Counted from the stretch's first letter, positions 33,482 through 43,198 are shown. The stretch is DNA of 64,000 bases from Ekhidna sp964289745 (GCA_964289745.1 CAXYMM010000002.1:372001-436000), one strand, 5' to 3'. The notes: generated by a model not told the origin, from the letters alone. Program-made: numbers and translations.

Positions 33482-34849
33482 TTAAGAGGTAAACTTAAGT
33501 AGAAACTCAGTGCCTTCTCCTATTTTAGACTTTGCCGAAATGTTACCTCCATGGTTTCGCATGATTTGTTTGGAAAGACTTAGGCCTATTCCAGAGCCGT
33601 TCTTTTTTGTAGTGAAGAAAGGAATGAATATCTTTTTAAGGGCTTCTTCTTCAATGCCAGTTCCATTGTCTGCTATGCTGATATAGACCCCACCTGATGG
33701 ATAGGGCATCGCCTTTACTGTTAAAGATTTAAGTTCTTTTTCCCCTTGAACCAGTGCTTGAATCGCATTTTTCACTACGTTGATAATCACTTGCTCGATC
33801 TGCTCTTTATCTATATTGATCATGAGGTCGGGCTCTACTAAAACTTCCACACTAATACCATTCGATTCTACATCCTGACGCAAAAGCAGGAGTACATGAG
33901 AAATAATTTCTTCCACTTTTATACATTCTAACTCGGGGAGCTTTATCCGTGTCATGTTTCGGAAGTCGGAAACAAACTTAATGAGGCTCTCACTTCTATT
34001 ATGAATGGTTCTCACTGACAAGTAAAAGTCTTCGACAGTATCGCTCTGAATTTGACCAATATCTGATCCAGCTTCGACAAATCTATTTAGCTCGGCTTCC
34101 ATTGTGGCGGCAAGCGAAGAAATGGGGGTCACAGAATTCATGATCTCGTGTGTTAAAACACGGATAAGATTTTGCCATGCTTCCATCTCTTTTTCTTCTA
34201 GCTCAGACTGGATGTTTTGCAGCGACACCAATTTAAATGCCTTTCCTCTAAGCGATAGTTCTATGGCATATACAGCGATTTGATAGACCTCATCATCATT
34301 TTTTGTGATTTTAACTAGGTCTTTGCCACCCGTTTTGAGCTCCGTAAAAGATTCAGAGAGATTTGGATGTTTGCGTACGATCTGATTAATGTTTTTGATA
34401 AGATTCATTCCAAGCAATTTTTTGGAGGCATTATTCATAATTTGAATGTCTCCTTTGCCATCAAAAGTGATAATGCCGATGCCTATATGCTGAACAATCG
34501 TTTTTAGGTATTGATGCTGGGCCTCATTTTCTGCACGTATTTCCCTAAATTTTTTTAAAATTTTATTAAACTCATGATAGAGCAAATCTCTACTGGAAGC
34601 ACTTTTTTGTTCTGGGTAGATGTTCGTATAATCGTCGAAGTGAATACTTTCTAGAAAATGCACAATCTCACGATTTGATTTTTCTAAAAAATGATGAAGG
34701 TAGTAGACCTCAATCGCACAGATGACAAACACAAGAAGCTTTGAGAAAAAGTAGGACTCAGAATAATAGAGCGATGTAAACAAAAATATAGTCAGAACCA
34801 ATACCGCTATTCTGGCTAACAATTGAAACTTAAAGGATTTAAAGATCAT
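33482..34849 (-). CDS. Sensor histidine kinase, NtrY/AtoS-like
   Basis: The 455-residue kinase has two membrane helices in its first 55 residues, with almost no periplasmic loop, a PAS-like domain (about 115-215), the phospho-acceptor H-box LTHEIMNSVTPISS (His near 234) and a HATPase domain with N-box INVVKNAIQAL, DNGTGIEEE and GSGIGLSLSKQ. I choose the ATG at 34849, which overlaps the regulator stop by 11 bases; the longer frame to 34891 has no membrane sense. It should phosphorylate the regulator encoded just before it. Confidence 0.92.
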   Translation of the reverse strand: MIFKSFKFQLLARIAVLVLTIFLFTSLYYSESYFFSKLLVFVICAIEVYYLHHFLEKSNREIVHFLESIHFDDYTNIYPEQKSASSRDLLYHEFNKILKKFREIRAENEAQHQYLKTIVQHIGIGIITFDGKGDIQIMNNASKKLLGMNLIKNINQIVRKHPNLSESFTELKTGGKDLVKITKNDDEVYQIAVYAIELSLRGKAFKLVSLQNIQSELEEKEMEAWQNLIRVLTHEIMNSVTPISSLAATMEAELNRFVEAGSDIGQIQSDTVEDFYLSVRTIHNRSESLIKFVSDFRNMTRIKLPELECIKVEEIISHVLLLLRQDVESNGISVEVLVEPDLMINIDKEQIEQVIINVVKNAIQALVQGEKELKSLTVKAMPYPSGGVYISIADNGTGIEEEALKKIFIPFFTTKKNGSGIGLSLSKQIMRNHGGNISAKSKIGEGTEFLLKFTS

Positions 34850-36218
34850 GCTTTTCGAGTCTTCTATAGAGGGAGGCACGGGTAAGCCCAAGCTCCTTGG
34901 CGGCCTTCGATATGTTTCCTTCGTGCTTATTGATCACCTTTTGGATCATGGCTTTTTCCATATCTTCTAAGTTATAGGAGTCTGGCTCAAGACTTACGTT
35001 AGCGTCAGGTTTTTGCGCTAGGAAGAAAAAATCTTCTGGCATCAGTTGGCTATTATCACTCATGATGATTGCCCGCTCAATGGCGTGTTGCAACTCTCGT
35101 ATATTTCCTGGCCATGGATATCTCTGAAGTTTTGACACTGTGGACGAAGCTACTCCCGAAATATTTTTTCGGTATTTGGTGGCATACATTTTTACAAAAT
35201 GATTGGAAAGTTCCTCTACGTCTTCCATGCGCTCTCGAAGGGGAGGGAGCTGAATTTCAACGGTGTTGATCCTATAGAGGAGATCTTGCCTAAAAGTATT
35301 TTCATTCACCATTTCATAAACTGGCATATTGGTAGCACTTATTAAGCGAATATCTACGGGTATTTCATGATTGGTTCCTATTCGTGTTACTTTTCTATTC
35401 TGAATAGCTGTGAGTAGTTTCGATTGTAGTGGTTGGTTTAGGTTCCCGATTTCATCCAAAAAAAGCGTGCCGCCAGTGGCTACTTCGAACCTTCCAGCTC
35501 GATCTTCTTTTGCATCGGTAAAAGCCCCTTTCTTGTGTCCAAACAGTTCGCTTTCAAATAAAGACTCGGTGATGGCTCCCATATCCACTTCGATAAATGG
35601 CATATCTTTTCGTAAAGATTTTTCATGGATGGCTCTGGCAATTAATTCTTTACCCGTTCCATTTTCGCCAAGGATTAAAATATTTGCATCTGTCGAAGCG
35701 ACTTTTTCAATTAGTTTGAAGACTTTTTTAATCGCAACACTTTCCCCGATGATATCCTTGAAAGCTTTTCGGCTATCTGCTTGCAGTGTTTTGCTAGTCT
35801 GCTTTAGTTGTGATACCTCTTTGTAGCTTTTTTTCAGTTTGGCAGCACTAGATAGTGTACCCAACAATTTTTCATTTTGCCATGGTTTTAAAACAAAATC
35901 AGTGGCACCTGCTTTTAACGCATTTACGGCCATCTCAACATCACCAAATGCGGTAATAAGGATGACCACGGCTTGTGGGTCTTTTTCAATAATTTGCTCT
36001 AACCAATAAAACCCTTCTTTTCCACTTGTGGTATCCTGGCTAAAATTCATGTCTAACAAGATCAAATCGTAGGCGTCATTATTGAGTAGAAAAGGAATTT
36101 TCCTAGGGTCTTTCTCTATGACCACTTCTTTGATGTGACGCTTTAGTAGCATCTTAGCGGCCAGTAGCACATCTTCATCGTCATCAATAATTAAGATTTT
36201 ATTAATTTGTTCTTCCAT
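34839..36218 (-). CDS. Sigma-54-dependent response regulator, NtrC family
   Basis: The 459-residue protein has a receiver domain with phospho-acceptor Asp 56 (LLDMNF), Thr 89 and Lys 110, an AAA+ domain with Walker A GENGTGKE (184-191), and a Fis-type helix-turn-helix (about 425-458, ISKAAKELGLTRASLYRRLE). The sigma-54 contact loop reads GAFTDA (231-236) in place of GAFTGA, a form also seen in other Bacteroidota members. It is expected to activate sigma-54 promoters; candidates lie upstream of the divergent exporter at 43199. Confidence 0.93.
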   Translation of the reverse strand: MEEQINKILIIDDDEDVLLAAKMLLKRHIKEVVIEKDPRKIPFLLNNDAYDLILLDMNFSQDTTSGKEGFYWLEQIIEKDPQAVVILITAFGDVEMAVNALKAGATDFVLKPWQNEKLLGTLSSAAKLKKSYKEVSQLKQTSKTLQADSRKAFKDIIGESVAIKKVFKLIEKVASTDANILILGENGTGKELIARAIHEKSLRKDMPFIEVDMGAITESLFESELFGHKKGAFTDAKEDRAGRFEVATGGTLFLDEIGNLNQPLQSKLLTAIQNRKVTRIGTNHEIPVDIRLISATNMPVYEMVNENTFRQDLLYRINTVEIQLPPLRERMEDVEELSNHFVKMYATKYRKNISGVASSTVSKLQRYPWPGNIRELQHAIERAIIMSDNSQLMPEDFFFLAQKPDANVSLEPDSYNLEDMEKAMIQKVINKHEGNISKAAKELGLTRASLYRRLEKHDL

Positions 36219-36359
36219 CTGATTTATTCTTTTTCCTACAGGTACTATAGTTGTGCCAACTATCTAAAGAGTCGATTCCTTAAAATTAGGAATGTTTTCA
36301 TGAATAATAATTGTCCGTAACCGAACATTTATTTGAATAAAATACTGGAAAACGAGCAC

Positions 36360-37811
36360 CTATTGGACACCTAGAAAAGGCATGCCAACTGTGAAGTTAT
36401 ACTCGACCTTGCTTTTTTCCCACTTGATCAAGGCATCATAGTACTCATTTTGTGCCTCAATGTATTTGTCTTGTTGAATATTCAGTTTGAAAAGGTCTGT
36501 TTCTCCATTTTGGAGGTTGATGATTTCTGCATCTAATAACCTTCTGTAGTTATCAGACACCCCGGCGTACTGTCCAAGAAGATCCTCAAGCGCATTGCTT
36601 TGGATATATAACGCAATTACGTCATTTTTGATTGCTAACTGGTTGGTAGCCATTTCAAATTCATTGCTTTGGATTTTGAGTCTTGTTTGTTGCAGCTTTC
36701 CTCTCTCTTTTCTTAAAAAAATTGGAAGTGAAAAATCTAATCCAAACTTATAGTTATCATGAAATATTAAAGTCTTTGATTCAAAATTTTGGTTGATTGG
36801 TGCATTGATGAAAGAGTATGACAAGTCTAACTGTGGTTTTAGGTTTTCTTTCGCCCATTTAAGACCCGCATCAAGTTGGCTTCTTTTGCCTTCAAGCTTG
36901 TTGATTTCGGGATGATTCTCCAGAGCAAAGTCAATATCAGCTTTTAGTGATTCTTCAAGAGGTGTTTGGAATAGGCTTTCTGAGTTGGGCACTACGTTTC
37001 CTTGGATCTCTAAAGGAGTAAGGTTTTCAGTCCACAAATGGTTACTTAAATTCAACTTTGCAACCTCAAAATCAGCTTGGGCTTTTCTAAAATCAACGGT
37101 ACGTTTCTGTAGGTTAATCTTGGCTTGGAGGGTATCTACCACGGCGGCCTCACCAAATTCGTAATCGATGATGGTTCTGTCAAAAAGATCTTGAGAAAGG
37201 TCAATAGCTTGTGTAAGCAGAATAAACTGCTGGTATGAAACATACCATTCCCAATAATTTTTGATGATGGTCAAAAGAATTTTATTGGTTGCTTTCACTC
37301 TTTCAGCTTCCGCAATTTGTGTGAACCCCTCTGCCTGACGGATAACGTTTCTTCTTTCATCAAAAAAGAGTCCCTTACCAATTGGGATGGTTATGCTTAG
37401 CTGTAGTTGTTTAGACCCATCTTCTTCTGGGATGGAATTTTGATCGTTCAGAAACTCGCCATCATTATCCCCTTGATTTCGAACAAATTCCGCTTTGGGA
37501 TCCAAGCCGATCCAAGTCGGGACTTTGAAAGTAGTGGTAAGCAAGTCATAGTATTCTTTTTCTTGGAAATTTTTCAGATTGTAATCTACTTCCAGCTTAG
37601 GGTCGAATTGCCCTCGAGCCATGCGAAGGTTGGCCTTTGCATCATGGCTAAAGAGTTCTGCTTGCTTTACAATTGGATGGAAGGACAGTGTCATTTTGAT
37701 AACGTTCTCTAGCGAGAGTACAATGGTATCTTTTGACCAGACTGAGTCTGCTTGACCATGTACCCTAAATAGCCCCGAAAGCATGAGGAGGCTAAACCCT
37801 AATTTTTTCAT
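36360..37811 (-). CDS. TolC-family outer-membrane efflux protein
   Basis: The 483-residue protein has a signal peptide (LGFSLLMLSGLFRVHGQA) and two long coiled-coil halves typical of OEP/TolC. It forms an outer-membrane channel for the HlyD-like and ABC proteins encoded upstream. The ATG overlaps the HlyD stop by four bases (37808-37811), showing translational coupling. It is the last gene of a three- or four-gene unit; the regulator genes follow after 141 bases. Confidence 0.9.
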   Translation of the reverse strand: MKKLGFSLLMLSGLFRVHGQADSVWSKDTIVLSLENVIKMTLSFHPIVKQAELFSHDAKANLRMARGQFDPKLEVDYNLKNFQEKEYYDLLTTTFKVPTWIGLDPKAEFVRNQGDNDGEFLNDQNSIPEEDGSKQLQLSITIPIGKGLFFDERRNVIRQAEGFTQIAEAERVKATNKILLTIIKNYWEWYVSYQQFILLTQAIDLSQDLFDRTIIDYEFGEAAVVDTLQAKINLQKRTVDFRKAQADFEVAKLNLSNHLWTENLTPLEIQGNVVPNSESLFQTPLEESLKADIDFALENHPEINKLEGKRSQLDAGLKWAKENLKPQLDLSYSFINAPINQNFESKTLIFHDNYKFGLDFSLPIFLRKERGKLQQTRLKIQSNEFEMATNQLAIKNDVIALYIQSNALEDLLGQYAGVSDNYRRLLDAEIINLQNGETDLFKLNIQQDKYIEAQNEYYDALIKWEKSKVEYNFTVGMPFLGVQ

Positions 37812-39142
37812 TTTTTCTTACCTTTTAATGAAGGTATTTCCTCTTCATACAGTGTAGCGGGAAAGCCGTTCATATTTCGCCAAATCTCGTACCAGATTGG
37901 AACATCGTGGAGCATTACCCAACCTTTCGCTGCTGAACCTAATCTGAGCTGATCAGGCCAACTTTCATCGTTCTGATCTGGTTTTATGATGATCCGAAAT
38001 AGACCATTTCTACTTTCTACACGATCAATTATGGCCACTTCTCCTCCAAATGTTCCGATAGAGGCATTTGCCCATCCTGAGAATGCAAGTGCCGGCCACC
38101 CATCAAACTCAATTCGCACCTTTCTTCCTATGTCTAGTAATGGAATATCCATTGCTTTAACGTACATTTCAAAAGCTATATCATTGGATTCTGGTAGAAT
38201 AGTTGCAATTGCATCACCTTCTTTAATCGTCTCCCCGATGCCCACTTTAACTGCCCGAACTAAGTATCCTGACTGTGGCGCAATGATTTGATATTGTGAT
38301 TGACGCACCTTTACGTTGGTAAGCTCATTTTCCATCTTGGAAACTTCAGCTTTTGTTTCGTTTAGACTTGCGATGGTTTCATTTAAATCTGATTGCACTT
38401 TGCTGATTTTATCCATGTATTCCGCCTCTATCGAAGCCAACTCTAGGTTGGCATTTGCGAGGTCTGCCTTCTTTTGAAGCCATTCATTTTCGACTTTGAT
38501 AAGCTTTGCATTGCCGGTTTGGTACTTCGTCTCTATTTCCTGAAACTTGGTAAGCGTGATATTTCCAGCTTCGAACCGTTTTTTATTTCGATTAAACACA
38601 CTCTTTACATTACTGAAGTTGATTTTTTCTGCCAAATAGCCTAAACTGTCTGCTTCTAGTTTTAGTTTAGCTTGGTTTAACTTATTAAGTGCTTGTGAGT
38701 TCTTTACTACCAGTGCATTTTGTAATGCTTGAGTTTGTCTTCTCAAGGCATCAGTTTTCCTATTTTTTGCATCTGCTGCATTCTTTTTGGCATCAAGTTG
38801 TTCTCTCATTCTTATAATCAGTTCGGGATCAAAGAACTTATCTTTTACTTCTGTTATAGTTAAAATAGTATCACCAGTATTCACGTACTGCCCTTCCAAT
38901 ACATTCCAGTTCACTATTCGTCCAGCAATGGTCGATTCGATCATCTGAGGTCTATTTTTAGGATTTAATGCAGTGAGTGTACCATTTCCTCGAATATTCT
39001 GTTGCCAAGGAAGAAATAAAAAAACAATAAAAATCCCTACAAAAACAAGTAAAACCTTTGCTACCGTACGACCTACTTGAGGGGTTTTCAGTATTCTCAA
39101 AGAATATAATTGAGAGTCGAATAATTTATTTATTTGCTCCAT
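37808..39142 (-). CDS. HlyD-family membrane-fusion protein
   Basis: The 444-residue adaptor has one N-terminal membrane helix (VAKVLLVFVGIFIVFLFLPW, about 28-47), a barrel/lipoyl segment (RIVNWNVLEGQYVNTGDTI), a long alpha-helical hairpin (about 115-285) and a C-terminal beta-barrel. It links the ABC protein in the inner membrane to the TolC-like channel. Its start overlaps the ABC stop by one base and its end overlaps the TolC start by four, so the three genes are coupled. Confidence 0.92.
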   Translation of the reverse strand: MEQINKLFDSQLYSLRILKTPQVGRTVAKVLLVFVGIFIVFLFLPWQQNIRGNGTLTALNPKNRPQMIESTIAGRIVNWNVLEGQYVNTGDTILTITEVKDKFFDPELIIRMREQLDAKKNAADAKNRKTDALRRQTQALQNALVVKNSQALNKLNQAKLKLEADSLGYLAEKINFSNVKSVFNRNKKRFEAGNITLTKFQEIETKYQTGNAKLIKVENEWLQKKADLANANLELASIEAEYMDKISKVQSDLNETIASLNETKAEVSKMENELTNVKVRQSQYQIIAPQSGYLVRAVKVGIGETIKEGDAIATILPESNDIAFEMYVKAMDIPLLDIGRKVRIEFDGWPALAFSGWANASIGTFGGEVAIIDRVESRNGLFRIIIKPDQNDESWPDQLRLGSAAKGWVMLHDVPIWYEIWRNMNGFPATLYEEEIPSLKGKKK

Positions 39143-41307
39143 TAGTAGATGTCTTTAAGTATATCCTCTTGCTTAATTAATTCTTCAAATGATCCGATGG
39201 CCTTTGCCTCGCCATTTTCCAGAAATAAGACCTGATCGCAAGTAGCCATTACAAGCGGGTCATTTGAAACCACGATCAATGTCCAGTTCTTTTCGCTGTT
39301 TGTCAACATCTCGATCAGCTTCAGTCGTTCTCCTTTAGTAAAGTTGTTGAAGAAGTCATTTAGGATGAGCATGGCAGGGCACTTAGCAAGACACCTTGCT
39401 AAGATCAACCTATTGACGAAAGAAGAGGAGAAACCTTTTCCTCCGCTTAAAACCTGGGTGTTGAGACCATCTGGCAGGCGGTTTATGTCATTCATGAGTC
39501 CTACTTCCTTAATCGCATCCAGTGCATTGTTTATATTCGAAGTAGGCTTGCCAACCAAAATATTTTCCAGAATGGAACCCTCGAAAATATCCTCCTGCGA
39601 TACATTTTTCCCGATTCTATCACGAATGTATGTGGTGTCTAAATCACGTAATGAATAATCATTATAAGTCATGATACCACTAAATTTTTGGTGAATTCCT
39701 GCAATGATGTTAGTTAATGTTGTCTTTCCTGATCCACTACCGCCACTTACGCATAGCGAAGCTTTCTTGGGTATGTCTAAAGAAATACTCTTTAAGGAAG
39801 GTGTTTCAGCCATAGGGTAGGTATATGAAACATCTTCAAGAACTACATGGTATCCATCTTTGATTTGGGACTCAGGAATATCTACTCCTCCACTCCTTTC
39901 TAAGGGAAGGTCAGTAACATACGATATTTTATCGACGGCGGTAAGCATATCGTACACTACATCCATATACATGATTATTTTTTCAACTGACGCAAGTACT
40001 AAAATGATGATTACCTCAGATGCCACAAACTGTCCCAAAGTTATTTCTCTATTTACCACCAGTATTGTGCCCAGAATTAGCAGCCCTCCAGTAATCAACG
40101 CTTTGAATAGCAGGATAAAAGAATACTGTGAAATAAGAATTTTGAAGTGATGACTCCTGTTTTTCAGATAATTGTTGACTAAATAATCGGTTTTTCTAAG
40201 TGGTAGAATTGTATTTCCAGCGAGCTTGAATGAGTACAATGTTCTGGCCATTTCTTCAAGCCAGTACACCACTTTATATTTATATTTTGATTCTTTGATA
40301 GAGCTTTTCAGGCCTTTTGGTCCAGTTAGGTAGAAGATTAGAAAAAGTAGCCCCAGAAGCCCCAAGCCGAATACAACAAAAAACGGATGATAAAACGAGA
40401 GTAAAAGCAAACCAAAAAGGATTTGAATAATACCCGTAGACAAGTCGATTAAGATTTTCGGCAATCCTTTTTGTAATGTTAAAACATCAAAAAAGCGATT
40501 CATTAGTTCAGGCATATGTAAGTTCATTACTGCCTCCATCTTTATTCTTGGAACTCGAAAGGCAAATTCAAATGCAGCTTTAGTAAATAATCTTCGCTGC
40601 AGATACTCCACAATAGTGATCTGCAATACTTGTAATACTCCAGTTCCAAGTGTGCCTACAATGATTAATCCTATCAATAGGTACACAGAACTGAAAACTA
40701 CGCCCCCTGAAATTAATTCTACCACGACTTGAATGCCTAGGGGGAGTGTTAAACTGACCAAACCAATCATGGCGGCATAGATATACACAAAGAAGATGTC
40801 TTTTCGGTCTGCTGATAGCAACTGAAAAAGCCGTCGGAAGGAGGATTTTTTTTCGTCTTCCTGACCGCTATTTAAGAAGTTTTGATATGTAAAGCACGAG
40901 AGTGTGAGGACCTCACCTTTTCCATTAGTCGAGAAGTTAATACTGTTGTAATCTTCTACTTGCTTAGTATTGAGTTCACCATTAATGGTAACGAATTCAA
41001 GAAATATTCCTTTTTTCTCCGCTCGGATGAACGCTGGATAAAACCCTTCATGCTCTATAAAAACTATAAGTGGAGTTCGACTATCAGTAATCAGGTCTCT
41101 AAGCGTTCTATAGTCTAAATGCTTTTCTAAGAGTACAATTCCCACATTATTTGCAGATTCTATTAAATCTTTTTGAAATTCAAAAATTTCATTGTTCGAA
41201 TAGTTTCTTGGAATAACATCTAATAAGCCTAAATTGGTCATATTGAGGTCTATTTTTAACTTACTCGCACATTCTTGAAGGCAGCGCATGATTTGCTGAT
41301 TGTTCAT
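39142..41307 (-). CDS. Type-I-like ABC exporter with a degenerate ATPase domain
   Basis: The 721-residue protein has an N-terminal C39-like domain without a clear catalytic Cys/His pair, six membrane helices (about 170-450) and a nucleotide-binding domain. Walker A is intact (GGSGSGKTT near 520), the Q-loop Gln is present (NVSQED) and LSGG is present. Walker B reads MLILNDFF (near 646), where the family has hhhhDE, so Asp and Glu become Asn and Asp; the H-loop region reads IVVSNDP instead of IxxTH. ATP hydrolysis may be weak or absent. It probably exports a protein or peptide together with the HlyD and TolC partners. Confidence 0.85.
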   Translation of the reverse strand: MNNQQIMRCLQECASKLKIDLNMTNLGLLDVIPRNYSNNEIFEFQKDLIESANNVGIVLLEKHLDYRTLRDLITDSRTPLIVFIEHEGFYPAFIRAEKKGIFLEFVTINGELNTKQVEDYNSINFSTNGKGEVLTLSCFTYQNFLNSGQEDEKKSSFRRLFQLLSADRKDIFFVYIYAAMIGLVSLTLPLGIQVVVELISGGVVFSSVYLLIGLIIVGTLGTGVLQVLQITIVEYLQRRLFTKAAFEFAFRVPRIKMEAVMNLHMPELMNRFFDVLTLQKGLPKILIDLSTGIIQILFGLLLLSFYHPFFVVFGLGLLGLLFLIFYLTGPKGLKSSIKESKYKYKVVYWLEEMARTLYSFKLAGNTILPLRKTDYLVNNYLKNRSHHFKILISQYSFILLFKALITGGLLILGTILVVNREITLGQFVASEVIIILVLASVEKIIMYMDVVYDMLTAVDKISYVTDLPLERSGGVDIPESQIKDGYHVVLEDVSYTYPMAETPSLKSISLDIPKKASLCVSGGSGSGKTTLTNIIAGIHQKFSGIMTYNDYSLRDLDTTYIRDRIGKNVSQEDIFEGSILENILVGKPTSNINNALDAIKEVGLMNDINRLPDGLNTQVLSGGKGFSSSFVNRLILARCLAKCPAMLILNDFFNNFTKGERLKLIEMLTNSEKNWTLIVVSNDPLVMATCDQVLFLENGEAKAIGSFEELIKQEDILKDIY

Positions 41308-41431
41308 TTAAAAATCGTTTTGAAGATGAGGGTAGATATGAAATTGAAATTTTGTTGAAAAAAACTTTTCCTTTTTTTAACGTCAGATAGTGTAGAAAGA
41401 TGTGCTAATATGTGAATGTGAGTATTCGAAA

Positions 41432-41707
41432 TCAGAGTTTATTTTTCACGAACTCAGCAGTCGCAACATATAGAGACGCATACCCCTTAAAAAAATTCTC
41501 TTTGTTGTCCAAGTCTACACTTTTAGTTAAATACGTTTTTTCAGACTCTTGAATAACTACTTTTTGAAGGGCTATTTCACTTACATGCGAAATTTGGTGA
41601 TCGTCCTCTAGCTCTTTTATGATGAATCTTAATAATTTTTGGCTTTTCTTTTGGACCTTCAATATTGTGAGTCTCATACGGACATGCAATGTTCCAAATA
41701 GTCCCAT
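41432..41707 (-). CDS. Hypothetical small protein upstream of the exporter
   Basis: The 91-residue protein is basic at its start (KVQKKSQKLLRF) and mixed helical after that, with no export signal and no recognised family. It lies 124 bases upstream of the ABC gene on the same strand and may be part of the same unit. A role as substrate or accessory protein is possible but has no sequence support. Confidence 0.5.
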   Translation of the reverse strand: MGLFGTLHVRMRLTILKVQKKSQKLLRFIIKELEDDHQISHVSEIALQKVVIQESEKTYLTKSVDLDNKENFFKGYASLYVATAEFVKNKL

Positions 41708-42039
41708 GCTAGGTAGTTAGGGAAATCAAAAACCGATATTTATTTTCAAAATAACGATAAATCACGACTTCAGTAGAACTTATTTTGATGAAAAATTTTT
41801 TAAATGCAAAAGCCTAAAAATCTTATTTCATGGATAAGTTCGATGCTTTAGCTAACGTCCCTTTGGCTCAAATCGTTAAACCGTGAATCTCTTAAATTAA
41901 AAAATGCATTTAGGTTAAGTCGAAGTTTTGCTATCGTATTTTATAAATATAAAGTCATTTGCTAAAGTATTGCCACGGCACTAAGCAGTATCTATTTTAT
42001 TTTTTGTATACCTACATAGGTTTTTAGGTCTTGAATTTC
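41708..42039. other. Intergenic region, no gene recognised
   Basis: AT-rich spacer upstream of the small gene at 41432-41707, with no family match or full promoter pair seen. Confidence 0.4.
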
Positions 42040-42099
42040 ATAATAGAAAGGGTTTAGGGAGAGATTCCTAAACGTTTTTTATGTCTCGCAGAGTGGTCT

Positions 42100-42426
42100 T
42101 TAAACGCTATTTGGTGTCGGTTTTCCAAACGGTTTATTGTGTCGAATTGCGCAGGTCACCATTTCAAATATTGGGTTTAATTTTTAGGTAATTAACTAAA
42201 GTAAAATCTTATAAATTAATGTCATACTTATTGCTGTGGTCGATTGAAGAACTAAAAAGGTTTTTCATAGGTGATCAAAAAAATCAAGAAAAAGTGGGTA
42301 GACAAGAAGATCAGCCTCTATACTATTAAAGGACTTTTGTTTACCTTCACCAAGAAAATGGAGGACATGGATACATTCACATTTTCTTACTCCAACTCTT
42401 CCATGATCAATAGTGTCATGATATGA
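42100..42426 (+). pseudogene. Decayed duplicate of the leader and first codons of the MacA-like gene
   Basis: This stretch aligns with 43029-43280. Shared blocks include CAAACGGTTTATTGTGTCGA versus CGAACAGTTTATTGTATCGA, the CATACTTATTG region, and the coding start: GTG at 42271 reads IKKIKKKWVDKKISLYTIKG against DKKIKKKKWTAKKIGIYVTI in the intact gene. Similarity ends at about 42320; the frame runs on through unrelated codons to TGA at 42424-42426. It is a remnant of a tandem duplication. Confidence 0.7.
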
Positions 42427-42460
42427 TCTGAAGATGGTTTTTTAAGGGTAAAGAGGTTAT

Positions 42461-42890
42461 CTATTTCTCCTTAAAGTGCTTTTTGATTGTTTTTGCCAGT
42501 AAAGAAATAATCGATTCTTTATCATGAATCCATTTAGCTATTTCTGTTTGACAACCCATCGCATCAATACGTAATCGCTGCTCCTTCAAGGAAGAGAAAA
42601 TCAAGCAGCTCTGGAATACCGATGATTTCATTACTTTTTTCTGCGGTCTGAAGTTGACCGAAACATACCCAATTCTTTTCTAATTAGAAGTAGAAACGAT
42701 ATAAACTAAAGATTTGCCCTTTCTCTTCTTATTAGGATCTTCAAATGGTTTTTCCTCAATAGCTACCAGTTCCCTTTTAGAAAGCTTAATAGTCCTCCTG
42801 AGTTTATTCAATAAAATATTGACCAAACACCTAAGAGTTTACGGAGGAAAAACCCGATTGAGCGTGTCATGAGAGAGTATTCTCCTTATA
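42461..42890 (-). pseudogene. ISAs1-family (H-repeat type) transposase remnant
   Basis: Read on the minus strand in more than one frame: SHDTLNRVF, then FSSVNS, EDY, KGKSLVYIVSTSN, GQLQTAEKSNEIIGIPELLDF, then IDAMGCQTEIAKWIHDKES and a stop at 42461. These follow the ISAs1 pattern (PSHDTFxRVF, HIVSA..., EKSNEITAIPELL, IDAMGCQKEIA). At least two frameshifts and several stops break it, so it is inactive. Inverted repeats were not seen. Confidence 0.75.
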
Positions 42891-43145
42891 CTAAGTAGTA
42901 CTTAACTTATTTTCCTGTTTTTCTTAATTTATTTTTAATTATAATTGACAGTAGATTTTCATTTTTTTAATTGAAGGGTTTAAGAAGAAATTCATGAGCC
43001 TTTTATTGTTTTTCTGAAAGCGGTTAGCTAATAATGAAGTGGCGATCGTTTCCGAACAGTTTATTGTATCGAAGTGTACAGCCTATAACCTCTATAATTT
43101 TAAGTCTTATTTTTAAGTGCTTGATAAGCAGAATTTTATGATTAG

Positions 43146-43162
43146 TGGCATCCTTATTGGCA
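43146..43162 (+). promoter_or_regulatory. Sigma-54-like promoter of the MacA-like operon
   Basis: The sequence TGGCATCCTTATTGGCA resembles TGGCACGNNNNTTGCW. The -24 GG is present; the -12 box reads TTGG where TTGC is expected. The decayed copy at about 42220-42235 reads TGTCATACTTATTGCT, with a good -12 and a damaged -24. It lies about 40 bases before the start codon. An NtrC-type activator is encoded 7 kb away. Confidence 0.35.
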
Positions 43163-43198
43163 TCTAGTTGATTGAAGACTTGAAAAGATTTTTCGTTA

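Noticed and set aside
35410..35826. 138-codon plus-strand frame opposite the NtrC-type regulator
   Set aside because: Antisense to the AAA+ domain; Ser-rich composition typical of a shadow frame.
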